64,000 nt of DNA. It comes from Streptomyces malaysiensis subsp. samsunensis. GTDB taxonomy: Bacteria > Actinomycetota > Actinomycetes > Streptomycetales > Streptomycetaceae. The translations under genes were made by a program, and so were the position numbers. The stretch is taken from assembly GCF_024519315.1 (NCBI RefSeq), contig NZ_JANIIC010000021.1, forward strand, positions 1 through 64,000, given 5' to 3'. Below the pieces are notes generated by a model. It was not told where the DNA came from. It saw only the letters and a program-made list of their open reading frames with translations, and did not search any database. Each line of letters opens with the position of its first letter. The first letter of the stretch is position 1. Of the stretch, positions 7,690 through 15,337 are shown one piece after another.

Positions 7690-10023
7690 TCAGCGGGTTT
7701 TGTCCGGCACCACCCGGCTGACCACGGTAAACGGCGCGGCGGGCGCTCCGTCCCACCGGGAGTCCCGCACAGTGCGAGCCGGGCCGGACGCCTTGGGCGG
7801 CCCGGTGTCGACGGGCACCTCGGCGTCCGTCGCCCCCTCCGCCGACCGGCCCTCCGCCACCGGTTGCTCCGCCGCCGGGGCATCCTCCGCCGCCGATGCG
7901 TACGTCTCCCCCGCGGCCGCCGTCTCCCTGTCCGGCACCTGGGGTCCGTACGCCTCCTCCAGCCAGCGCCGCAGCACGCGGTGCACCTGCTCCGCCCCGA
8001 CCAGCTCCTCCCCCGCCGCCACCGGCGGGGTCAGCCCGGCGGGCCACAGCAGAAAGGGGTGCCCCTGCTCCCCGCCGAGCCCCCCGTGCGAGCCGATCTG
8101 CTCCTCGAAGGCGTGCACCGTGCCGCGCGCCGGGTGATAGGCGGAGTTGACCATGATGTCGGGGGTGTTCCGGAAGTGCGCGGTGCGGCGTACGGCGGCC
8201 TCCGCACCGGGGCCGAAGACCGTGAGCGGGCTCGTCCCGAGGACCTCCCCGGTGTCCAGCCGGTGCTCGGCGCCGCGCGGGCCCAGGACCACCGCGCCGT
8301 GTGCCTCGGACCGTACGAGCACGAAGCCCACCCCGGGGTGGTCGGCGAGCGTGCGCAGCAGCGCGGGGTGGCGGGCGTCGATCTGCTCGCGGCTCATCCG
8401 CCCCGGTACATCGGGGAAGGAGACCAGGCCCAGATTTCCGGACGCGAGCACGATCGGAACGGAGACGGCGGTGTCGTGGGCGCTGACGACATCGGCGGCA
8501 CCCCGTCCGGCGCACCGCACCTCCCCGTCCGCCCCGGGCTTCTCCGGCCGGTGCAGCGCCGCCCGCCCCGCCTCGCGCGCCTCGGCCCCGCTCGGGGTCC
8601 GCCCGGCACGCCGCGAGACGGGCAGCCCGCAGCCGGCCCGCACCAGGTCCTCCAGCCTCAGCCCATACGCCCCCGCGAAGGTCTCGCCGGGGCTCTGCCC
8701 ATGGTCGGACAGCAGCACGATGCGGTAGTCGCGCGGTGCGTGCTCGGCGACCTTGGCGATCAGCGCGATGGAGCGGTCCAGCCGGGCGAGCACCTGCCGG
8801 GCGTCGCGGCTGCGCGGCCCCGAGTGGTGGGCCACCTCGTCGTACGCCACCAGGTCGGCGTAGATCGCGGTACGGCCCGAGAGGATGTCGCCCATCACCG
8901 CCGTCACCACCACGTCCCGCTCCACGACGGTGGCGAACGCCCGGATGAACGGATACAGCCCGCCCCGTTTGACCCGGGGCGTCTCGCGGCGCAGCTTGGC
9001 GCGCGTGGACTGGCAGATCTCGCGGACCACCTCGGCCAGGAACGACACGGCGGTGCGGGTCGCGTTGGCGGGGTCGGAGAAGTACGCGAAGTATCCGGAG
9101 CGGGAGCGGTTGTGCTTACCGCGCCGCGCGGCGACCGAGAGGACCAGGGCCAGCTGATCGGCGCCGCCGGTGAACAGGTTGCCCCGGCTCGCCCCGTCCA
9201 TCGTCAGGAGCCCCTCGTGCCCCGCCCGGGCGGCCGCGCGGCGTTGAAGCACCGCCGCGCTGGTCGGCCGGTTGCTCACCATCACCTCCCGGGTCTTCTT
9301 CTCGTACCAGCGGAAGGCGGGCACGTCCTCGTTGGAGCCGTGCAGGATGCCGAGTTGGCTGGCGCCGGTCTGGCTGGACCAGTCGGTGCGCCAGGGCGTG
9401 ACCTTGTGGCTGCCACGGATCCAGCCCGCGACGGTGGGCATCACCGGGGGCCGGTTCTCGCGCTCCCGCAGCGCCTCCCTCAGCACCGCGTGCCCCACCC
9501 CGTCGAGCTGGAGGAACACCGTCCCCGGGGGCTGTTCGCTCCCCCCGTCCTCACCGAGCCGCCTTCTGCGCCGCCCGGCCAGCCGCGCCAGCCGCCGCCG
9601 GTAGGCGCCGTCGTCCCGCACGGTCAGGAAGGTGCTGGTCGCCGATGACGCGGCGGACATCACGGCCGCGACCACGACGGCGGTCTCGGGTTCGGCGGCA
9701 CCGCGCCCGTCCGGGATCAGGCTGAGGGCGAGCAGCAGCATCGAGCCGTTGAGCACGAACACCAGCAGCCCCAGCACCAGCGCGGGCATCAGCAGCAACG
9801 CCCGTACGAGCAGCGGCCACACCAGCGCGCTGAGCACCCCGAAGGCGCCCGCGCCGCTGGCCGCCGTGATGGCGATCTGCGTCGCGCTGTCACCGTCACC
9901 TGACTTCAAGCGGAATTCGGGGAGGATCCCGGCGAGCGCCAGCATCGTGAGCGTGGACACCGCCCACACCGCCGTCACCCGCAGCAGGGTTCCCCCCACG
10001 ACCTTCCATCGGGGCTTCTGCAC
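7690..10023 (-). CDS. Membrane-anchored alkaline-phosphatase-superfamily protein with holin-like N-terminus
   Basis: 777 residues. Residues ~10-135 form four membrane helices resembling the phage holin family 4 domain; residues ~160-690 are an alkaline phosphatase/phosphodiesterase-type domain, beginning VFLQLDGVGHAVLREAL, with a putative nucleophile region WSSQTGASQLGILHG, a metal-binding LLSDHGQSPGETF, and a late HFRNTPDIMVNS then IGSHGGLGGEQGHPF. The arrangement is common in Streptomyces, annotated either as holin family or as type I phosphodiesterase. The substrate is unknown; lipid or polyol phosphate headgroups are possible. The start is GTG, with only a weak ribosome site (GTGAGG). The C-terminal ~90 residues are Ala/Glu-rich and low complexity. 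Confidence 0.85.
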   Translation of the reverse strand: MQKPRWKVVGGTLLRVTAVWAVSTLTMLALAGILPEFRLKSGDGDSATQIAITAASGAGAFGVLSALVWPLLVRALLLMPALVLGLLVFVLNGSMLLLALSLIPDGRGAAEPETAVVVAAVMSAASSATSTFLTVRDDGAYRRRLARLAGRRRRRLGEDGGSEQPPGTVFLQLDGVGHAVLREALRERENRPPVMPTVAGWIRGSHKVTPWRTDWSSQTGASQLGILHGSNEDVPAFRWYEKKTREVMVSNRPTSAAVLQRRAAARAGHEGLLTMDGASRGNLFTGGADQLALVLSVAARRGKHNRSRSGYFAYFSDPANATRTAVSFLAEVVREICQSTRAKLRRETPRVKRGGLYPFIRAFATVVERDVVVTAVMGDILSGRTAIYADLVAYDEVAHHSGPRSRDARQVLARLDRSIALIAKVAEHAPRDYRIVLLSDHGQSPGETFAGAYGLRLEDLVRAGCGLPVSRRAGRTPSGAEAREAGRAALHRPEKPGADGEVRCAGRGAADVVSAHDTAVSVPIVLASGNLGLVSFPDVPGRMSREQIDARHPALLRTLADHPGVGFVLVRSEAHGAVVLGPRGAEHRLDTGEVLGTSPLTVFGPGAEAAVRRTAHFRNTPDIMVNSAYHPARGTVHAFEEQIGSHGGLGGEQGHPFLLWPAGLTPPVAAGEELVGAEQVHRVLRRWLEEAYGPQVPDRETAAAGETYASAAEDAPAAEQPVAEGRSAEGATDAEVPVDTGPPKASGPARTVRDSRWDGAPAAPFTVVSRVVPDKTR

Positions 10024-10239
10024 GCCGCGGCCTCACTTCACGTCACCGGCCCGCACCATGCGCGCGAACCGGCCTCAAGCGTGGCACAGCGCCCCCGCGA
10101 CCCGGCGGACACCGGGTTACCAGGACCGATCGATTCCGCTTACGGCAGCCCATGAGCTCGCCAGGAGCGCGACACGTCGCGCGCGTCGCTACGAGTACCG
10201 GGAAATCGGCCGGGCTACGGGACCCGGCAACCGGCCGAG

Positions 10240-11418
10240 CTACGGGGACCAGGAATCGGCCGGATCGTCCAGCCACACCCGCCGACCGGCGGGGCCGGGC
10301 CCGACCGTAAGGCCGAAGCGGGCGTGGTCCGGCCTGCCATGGCCGACCCACCACCCGTACGCGGCCTCGACCTCATCCCACAGCCGACGCTCCCCCGCCT
10401 GCCACACCCGCGCCTCCGCCTCCCCCTCGCGGAATACGACGCACGCCCAGGAGCGGTCGGTCAGCCCGTAGAACCACACGGCTCGCGCGCCCTCGTGCGG
10501 GGCGGCCACGACCTGAACGCAATGCCGCACCCGGAGCCCCAGCGCGAAGGGCAGGGCGGAGTACGGCGGGGTGAGGAACTCCCCCTCGGGGATGCCGGTG
10601 GTGGACGCATCAGCGCCCCCGTCCTCGTCCATGACGTAATGCTTGTGCGGCGGCAGCGACAGCCGCTGGCCACGCAGCTTCATGAACTCGACGGGGCCGG
10701 TGAAACGCCCCGACGCCGTCCCGTCCCGGCGCACCACCAGCCGGGCCACGGCGTCCGCGTGGGTGTAATGCGTGCCCCAGGGGGCGACGATCAGGCCCCC
10801 GGGCCGCGTCTGCTCGATCCACGCCCCAGGGATCTCCCGGACGCCGACGGTGGCCAGGACCCGGTCATACGGTGCGTTGCCCGCGCAGCCCTTCGCACCG
10901 TCACCGAGCACGACGTGCGGGTGCAGCCCGGCCGTGTCCAGCCGTGCGCCCGCATGGCGCGAGACGGAAGGATCCACCTCGACCGTGGTGACCTTACGGC
11001 CGCCACAGCGATGCGCCAGCGCCCCGGCCGTCTCCCCCGTACCGGTGCCCACGTCGAGCACGGCCATGCCCTCGTCCACGGCCAGGTCCCGCAGCAAGGC
11101 ATAGACGACGGAGGGCATGGAAGACGAGCTGGTCGACACCCGGCCCGGCCCGGGGCCGGTGTGCTCGCCGTCGTCCCACTGCGTCACGATGGGCGCATCG
11201 CTGTCGGCAGCGGCGAACCAGGCGTCCGGCTCCTCGGCCTTGTCGACGGCGACGGCCTTCTGTGTCCGCGTGTCGAACGGCCACATCAACTCCGGCAGAA
11301 ACGCGGCCCGGTCAACAGCGGCGAAGGTCGGCGCCCAGCCCTCCCCCATCGCCCCCGCACCGAGAAGCACCCGCCCCAGCGCGGCCCGGCCAGGCCGGTC
11401 GATGCCCTCGAACGTCAT
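10240..11418 (-). CDS. Protein-L-isoaspartate O-methyltransferase homologue, likely RiPP-modifying
   Basis: The 392-residue protein has a PIMT-like SAM domain: substrate-loop STSSSSMPSVVYALL at ~95-109, motif I VLDVGTGTGETAGAL at ~120-134, VEVDPSVSRHAGARL, and GGLIVAPWGTHY. Ordinary PIMT is ~210-220 residues; the extra C-terminal ~160 residues, ending RFGLTVGPGPAGRRVWLD, resemble the long PIMT homologues that accompany lasso, graspetide, lanthipeptide and imiditide precursors and turn a precursor Asp into aspartimide or isoaspartate. Its ATG overlaps the stop of a 44-codon peptide gene (ATGA), so the two are translationally coupled. Repair of damaged cellular protein is the alternative, but fits the coupling and extra domain less well. 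Confidence 0.85.
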   Translation of the reverse strand: MTFEGIDRPGRAALGRVLLGAGAMGEGWAPTFAAVDRAAFLPELMWPFDTRTQKAVAVDKAEEPDAWFAAADSDAPIVTQWDDGEHTGPGPGRVSTSSSSMPSVVYALLRDLAVDEGMAVLDVGTGTGETAGALAHRCGGRKVTTVEVDPSVSRHAGARLDTAGLHPHVVLGDGAKGCAGNAPYDRVLATVGVREIPGAWIEQTRPGGLIVAPWGTHYTHADAVARLVVRRDGTASGRFTGPVEFMKLRGQRLSLPPHKHYVMDEDGGADASTTGIPEGEFLTPPYSALPFALGLRVRHCVQVVAAPHEGARAVWFYGLTDRSWACVVFREGEAEARVWQAGERRLWDEVEAAYGWWVGHGRPDHARFGLTVGPGPAGRRVWLDDPADSWSP

Positions 11419-11549
11419 GCGACCTTGGGCGGGTTCGGCACGCCGGGTCCACCGTCGGGCGTCGGCGGCGGATGCGGGCCGGGGTAGGGCTGACCAGGCA
11501 GCTTGTCACCGTTTCCGCCATCGTTTCGGCCCCGGATGATCCGCGACAT
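11415..11549 (-). CDS. Small Pro/Gly-rich peptide, candidate RiPP precursor
   Basis: A 44-residue peptide (MSRIIRGRNDGGNGDKLPGQ at the start, VPNPPKVA at the end) precedes the PIMT-like gene with a 4-base ATGA overlap. GGAGGGGAG sits 6-7 bases before its ATG, which supports translation. It has no Cys, Ser is only at position 2 and Thr only at 30, so lanthionine chemistry is unlikely. It has Asp at 10, 15 and 32, and two of these (10 and 32) are in Asp-Gly-Gly, the sequence most prone to form aspartimide after methylation. That fits a linear aspartimide (imiditide-type) substrate. The core, leader and modified residue are not established. Confidence 0.6.
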   Translation of the reverse strand: MSRIIRGRNDGGNGDKLPGQPYPGPHPPPTPDGGPGVPNPPKVA

Positions 11550-11653
11550 CGACGCTCTCCCCTCCGTCCAGCCGAGCGGCCGATCCCGCTCGGGCCTCAC
11601 CTCTCATCACCATAGGACTCATCCCTCAAGTCCCGCCCGAACCCAGCCGCCCA

Positions 11654-12838
11654 TCACTCGCCTCGCGGTGATCGTTCGTCATGGGCCAATTCGCTGATCC
11701 GCAGCGCGGCGATCGTGGCGCCGAGTCCGCACGCCGCCGCCGCGAGGACGAGGGTCGGCCAGGCGCCCGCCTGCTGGGCCAGGACTCCGGTGGCCATGGT
11801 CCCGGCGGCGATGCCGAGTTCCTCGCCCGCGACCATCCACATCATGGACGCGACGGCCGTGCCACGGGGTGCGTGTGCGTCCAGCAGCTCGAACAGGCAG
11901 ACCGTCATGGGGGCGAACGCCGCCCCGGCGAGGGTGAGGAGGATCGCGATGAGCGGAGGTGCCGATATGGCGGCCAGAAAGGCCAGGAGCAGTGCGAGCC
12001 AGGTGAGGGCGGTGAGATAGCCAGTGGCGGACCGGGCCGCGCGGTCGCGGGTGCCGAAGCGCGCGCCGGCGAGTGCGCTGCCCAGGCCCAGGCAGGCGAA
12101 CATCCAGCCCGCGCCCGCCGCCGAACCACTCTCGGCGGCACGGGCGGGAAGGCCGACCGTCAGTGCCCCGAGGCAGACTCCGACGCAGACGTTGGTGAGG
12201 AGCAGCAGCCGCAGCGCGGGCGAGCCGAGGACGCCACGGCTGCCGGTGTCCCGGGCGGAAGCGGCGCGGGCGGAGAGGGCCGGAGGGTGTGACATCACCA
12301 GGCACGAGCCCGCCACCAGGAGCACCCCGGCGACGATCACCCCGAGCCGAGGGGACCGCACGGCCACCGCCGCCGCGACGAGCGGGCCGCAGATCTTGGT
12401 CACCTCGGTGAGGACTGCTTCGAGCGCGTAAGCGCCGCGCAGCAGGTCATGAGGGACGGCCCGCGCCCACAGGGAGCGTGTGCTCGCCACGATGGGCGGC
12501 GCGCTCGCCCCGGCGAGCGCGCCGGAGAGCACCAGCTGTGTGGTCGCCGTGGCCGTCACCAGACCGGCCACGGCGAGCGCGGTGAGCACGGCCATGGCCC
12601 CCATGGGCCATCGTTGCCCATGACGGTCCACCAGTCTGCCCCGGAGCGGCGCCGTCACGGTGCCGCCGACGCTCCAGGCCCCGGCCACGATCCCCGCGTC
12701 CAGGAACGAGCCCGACGAGCCGTGCCCGAGCAGGACGGTGGCCAGGGGGAAGACCGCAAAGCCCAGTTTTCCGGTGGTGGAGGCGAACATCAGCCGCCGA
12801 GCCGATCCATGTCGCATCAGTTCCGCATAGGCGCGCAT
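11654..12838 (-). CDS. MFS transporter, possible exporter of the adjacent peptide
   Basis: 394 residues with twelve predicted hydrophobic segments. After helix 2 there is RGRLVDRHGQRWPM, the MFS loop 2-3 A-motif (GxLxDRxGxR). The central part has NVCVGVCLGALTVGLPARA and the second half LAGAAFAPMTVCLFELLDA, as in drug-type MFS exporters. It lies 104 bases upstream of the small peptide gene on the same strand, so exporter, peptide and methyltransferase could form one transcript. The start at MRAYAELMRHG has a weak ribosome site; MRHGSARRLMF, seven codons later, is an alternative. Substrate is inferred only from position. Confidence 0.85.
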   Translation of the reverse strand: MRAYAELMRHGSARRLMFASTTGKLGFAVFPLATVLLGHGSSGSFLDAGIVAGAWSVGGTVTAPLRGRLVDRHGQRWPMGAMAVLTALAVAGLVTATATTQLVLSGALAGASAPPIVASTRSLWARAVPHDLLRGAYALEAVLTEVTKICGPLVAAAVAVRSPRLGVIVAGVLLVAGSCLVMSHPPALSARAASARDTGSRGVLGSPALRLLLLTNVCVGVCLGALTVGLPARAAESGSAAGAGWMFACLGLGSALAGARFGTRDRAARSATGYLTALTWLALLLAFLAAISAPPLIAILLTLAGAAFAPMTVCLFELLDAHAPRGTAVASMMWMVAGEELGIAAGTMATGVLAQQAGAWPTLVLAAAACGLGATIAALRISELAHDERSPRGE

Positions 12839-12897
12839 CGCCGTACGTTCGCGCGTCGCGGCCGAGGCGGTCCAGGGGGGCGTGAGAGACTCGGCCG

Positions 12898-13313
12898 ATG
12901 ATTATCGAACGTGCGTACGCACATATTGACTCGGGGTCGCGGGAGGAGGAGGGGTGGCCCTGGTCCGTGCCGTGTGTGCGGGGCCTGCTGGCGGACGGGC
13001 TGCGGTTCACCGCGCCCGTGACGTTTCTCGTCGGGGAGAACGGGTCGGGCAAGCCGACCCTGGTCGAGGGCCTCGCGGAGGGGTTCGGGCTGGACTCGTA
13101 CGGTGGCTCGCACCATTGGCGTTACGCCAGCCACTACGCCAAGTCGGCGCTGGGTGCGCGGACCCGCTTCGACGCGGCACCGCCGGCGCGGACATCGTGG
13201 AAGTCGGCGAGCACGGGATGCGGCGGGTGGCCTGGAGCGAGCTGGCCCTGGTCGACCACTGGCGCCGCTATCTCGCCGATCCGCAGAGCTATCTGCGGCA
13301 TGTCCTGGAGTGA
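12898..13313 (+). pseudogene. AAA/ABC-type ATPase gene with internal deletion
   Basis: Residues 1-~88 in frame 1 (MIIERAYAHIDSGSREEEGW, then APVTFLVGENGSGKPTLVEGL) match the start of a Streptomyces AAA family ATPase, but the Walker A Ser/Thr is Pro (GKP). From about 13188 the expected C-terminus (GADIVEVGEHGMRRVAWSEL, ending DPQSYLRHVLE) continues in another frame and stops at 13313. The Walker B, signature and H-loop region between them, roughly 90-110 residues in intact homologues as I recall them, is missing. Deletion, frameshift and the Walker A change together make it non-functional. It is divergent from the MFS gene and sits just before a giant palindrome. Confidence 0.85.
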
Positions 13314-13344
13314 GCGTCGGGGCCGTTTGTCGTTTGCCGTCTGC

Positions 13345-13729
13345 GGCGCCGTTTCGCGCCTTCGGCGCATTTGAGCATGGGGGCGGGCAGGTGGGGAGCG
13401 CGGGCCGCGTCGCCGGCCGCCGGGCCAGTGGGAAGCCGGGCCCGGTGGCGGCTTCCGCAGTCAGGGGCTTGGGCCGACGCCGGACAACCCTGCCGGGGTA
13501 GGGCACCCTCCGGAGATTGCTTGACTTATTAGTTGCGCCAGGTCAAGCGTTTTTGAGGGAGGTACCCGGAGGGGCCACGCCGTACGGCCAGCAGTCCGGG
13601 CCGACCCCGGCACCCGAGCCCGGATGCCGCCACTCGCCACGCCCCCAACTGCCCGGCGGTCGGCAACGCGGCCCCCGCCCCGGCACCCCCGACCCATGCT
13701 CAATCGCGCCGAAGGCGCGAGACGGCGCC
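13345..13729. repeat. 385-bp imperfect giant palindrome (possible mobile or structural element)
   Basis: The outer arms 13345-13381 and 13693-13729 are inverted copies of each other, 34 of 37 bases identical, each containing the hairpin CGCGCCTTCGGCGC. The inner sequence is also symmetric in patches (for example GGGCCGCGT and GGTGGCGGC on one side against their complements on the other). A short AT-richer palindrome GCTTGAC-N16-GTCAAGC (13519-13548) lies at the centre of symmetry. No credible ORF is inside. It fills the gap between the ATPase remnant and the ATP-binding protein (13314-13747). It could be a MITE-like element, a double-ended terminator or a protein-binding structure. Confidence 0.7.
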
Positions 13730-13747
13730 GCGCCTGGCCGAGTACCG

Positions 13748-14161
13748 CTACAGGCGGATCCGGGCCCAGACCGTTTTGCCGACGACGCGTTCCCGGACGC
13801 CCCATGTCTCGGCGAGGGCGTCCACGATCGCCAGGCCGCGTCCGGATTCGTCGTCCGGTGCCGGGTCCGCCAGGGTAGGGCGCCCCTCGCGGGGGTCGGA
13901 CACCTCGACCCCGACCATTTTTTCTGCGTCGTATGCGATACGCACTTCGAAGTACCGCCCCGGTACGCGTCCATGGCAAACGGCGTTGGTCGCCAGCTCG
14001 CAGACGACGAGCAGGACGAGGGCCGCCGAGCTCCGCTCCAGGCCCCAGGCGCGGAGAGCGGCGTCGGCGGCGCGGCGGGCATGGGGGATAGACAGGGGGA
14101 CGGGCGTAAACCTCTGCTTCCAGCCATGGAGCGGGTTTACGTCGTGACTTTCCGCGTTCAT
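13748..14161 (-). CDS. ATP-binding protein, HATPase_c_2 anti-sigma-regulator-like
   Basis: 137 residues of a GHKL-type ATPase domain like RsbW/SpoIIAB: N box VVCELATNAVCHG at ~52-64, G1 VEVSDPREGRP at ~86-95, and G2 DDESGRGLAIVDALAETWG at ~103-121. Streptomyces have many copies of this single-domain family, often next to an XRE/DUF5753 regulator and a DUF397 protein, exactly as here. In characterised clusters of this type the members affect development or antibiotic production; which partner this one phosphorylates or binds is not known. It is divergent from the XRE gene, across a 121-base gap. Confidence 0.9.
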   Translation of the reverse strand: MNAESHDVNPLHGWKQRFTPVPLSIPHARRAADAALRAWGLERSSAALVLLVVCELATNAVCHGRVPGRYFEVRIAYDAEKMVGVEVSDPREGRPTLADPAPDDESGRGLAIVDALAETWGVRERVVGKTVWARIRL

Positions 14162-14282
14162 GCTCCCACTGTCAGTACAGGCGGGCTACCTTCACCAGTA
14201 ACAGAGCGTCGACTGCGGCGACCGACAACTCTGGTCGAAAGCACGTTGATTGGTGTTGAGGGTTGTTGAGGGGGTGGCCCGC
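14162..14282. promoter_or_regulatory. Divergent promoter region of the ATPase / XRE-DUF397 genes
   Basis: A 121-base gap between divergently transcribed genes. It is noticeably less GC-rich than its surroundings, with TGTTGAGGGTTGTTGAGGGG just before the XRE gene; the repeated GTTGAGGG gives two candidate ribosome sites. No clear operator palindrome is seen. Both promoters must lie here. Confidence 0.5.
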
Positions 14283-15104
14283 GTGGCCCAGTCGAAGAAG
14301 AAGGACTCCGCTCCGCCGACCGTGCAGTACTTCGCCGCTGTCCTGCGGCTTCCGCGGGAGCGGGCGGGGCTGACCCAGGACGAGTTGGGTGCGCTGATGA
14401 ACTACACGGGGTCGGCGGTGAGCGCGGTCGAGACGTGCGCCAAGCCGCCGACGGACGAGTTCATCGACGCGGCCGAGAAGGCGCTGGACGCGGGTGGGTT
14501 GCTGAGGTCTGCGATCAAGTATCTGAAGCTTGAGCGGTATCCCGCTCACTTCCAGGGTTTCGTTCAGCTGGAGCAGGAAGCGCTGAGTGTGTCGTCGTAC
14601 TGCACGCACCTGATCGACGGTCTGCTCCAGACCAAGGAGTACGCCCGCGCGCTGTTCGACTACGCATTCCCGCCGGTTGACGAGGAGGAGGTGGAACTGC
14701 TGGTCGCGGCTCGCATGGACCGCAAGGCACTCCTCGATCGCAAGCCGGTAGCAGTGGTGAGCGTCATCCTCGAAGAGGGGGTGCTTCGCCGATTGATCGG
14801 CGGTCCAGACATCATGCGTCCGCAGTACGAGCGCCTCATCGCATGCGCTGCCCGCTCCAATGTCGTCGTCCAGGTCATGCCGATGAGCCGAGCCGGACAC
14901 GCTGGGCTGGCGGGTCCGATGACCTTGCTCGAGACCCCAGATGAGACACCGCTTGTCTATCTGGAAGGACAAGGCAAGAGCATCCTGGTGTCGAAATCGG
15001 ACGAGGTTGGGGTCCTCGCTCGCCGCTATGCCATGATCAGGTCCCAGGCTCTCGGGCCAGAGGAATCCGTCGTGTTCATCGAGCAGTTGATGGGTGAGCT
15101 ATGA
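14283..15104 (+). CDS. XRE-family regulator with DUF5753 domain
   Basis: 273 residues from the chosen GTG. Residues ~12-70 are a helix-turn-helix (VLRLPRERAGLTQDELGAL, then AVSAVETCAKPPTDEFIDA), followed by DUF5753 (~85-270: YPAHFQGFVQLEQEALSVSS, IDGLLQTKEYARALF, VVQVMPMSRAGHAGLAGPM). This is the usual partner of DUF397 proteins in Streptomyces (bldB/whiJ-like systems). The start at 14283 lies 9 bases after GAGGGG; the in-frame GTG at 14274 and TTG at 14250 are alternatives but have poor spacing. Codon use is slightly less GC-biased than in neighbouring genes. The last codons overlap the DUF397 gene as ATGA. Confidence 0.9.
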   Translation: MAQSKKKDSAPPTVQYFAAVLRLPRERAGLTQDELGALMNYTGSAVSAVETCAKPPTDEFIDAAEKALDAGGLLRSAIKYLKLERYPAHFQGFVQLEQEALSVSSYCTHLIDGLLQTKEYARALFDYAFPPVDEEEVELLVAARMDRKALLDRKPVAVVSVILEEGVLRRLIGGPDIMRPQYERLIACAARSNVVVQVMPMSRAGHAGLAGPMTLLETPDETPLVYLEGQGKSILVSKSDEVGVLARRYAMIRSQALGPEESVVFIEQLMGEL

Positions 15105-15337
15105 GCAGACTCGTGTGGTTCAAGAGCAGCTACAGCGACAACACGGGCGGCCAGTGCATCGAAGTCGCCTACGACTGGCACAAATCGAGCTACAGCGATT
15201 CCGGCGGCGGCCAGTGCATCGAGGTCGCCACCACCCCCACCACCGTCCACATACGGGACTCCAAGAACCCTGAGGGTCCCAACCTCCGTATATCCGCCGC
15301 CGCCTGGGCGGGCTTCCTCGCCGTCGTCACCGGTTGA
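15101..15337 (+). CDS. DUF397 protein with internally duplicated motif
   Basis: The 78-residue protein has the DUF397 signature twice: WFKSSYSDNTGGQCIEVA at 6-23 and WHKSSYSDSGGGQCIEVA at 26-43, followed by a single VHIRDSKNPEGPNLRIS tail. Typical DUF397 proteins are ~60-70 residues with one copy, so this one carries a recent in-frame 60-bp duplication. It is ATGA-coupled to the XRE gene and is expected to bind or antagonise that regulator. The last 11 bases overlap the convergent membrane-protein gene. Confidence 0.93.
   Translation: MSRLVWFKSSYSDNTGGQCIEVAYDWHKSSYSDSGGGQCIEVATTPTTVHIRDSKNPEGPNLRISAAAWAGFLAVVTG

Noticed and set aside
10024..10239. A small gene or tRNA in the gap after the PIMT gene
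   Set aside because: Only imperfect direct repeats of a CGGCCGRGCTACGGG-like word are visible; no cloverleaf, start or ribosome site.
11415..11549. Lanthipeptide, lasso or graspetide precursor
   Set aside because: No Cys and almost no Ser/Thr for lanthionines; no lasso cyclase/protease or ATP-grasp gene nearby. A linear PIMT-modified peptide fits better.
13345..13729. CRISPR or insertion sequence at the 385-bp palindrome
   Set aside because: No repeated spacer pattern, no cas genes, no transposase. Only inverted symmetry is present.
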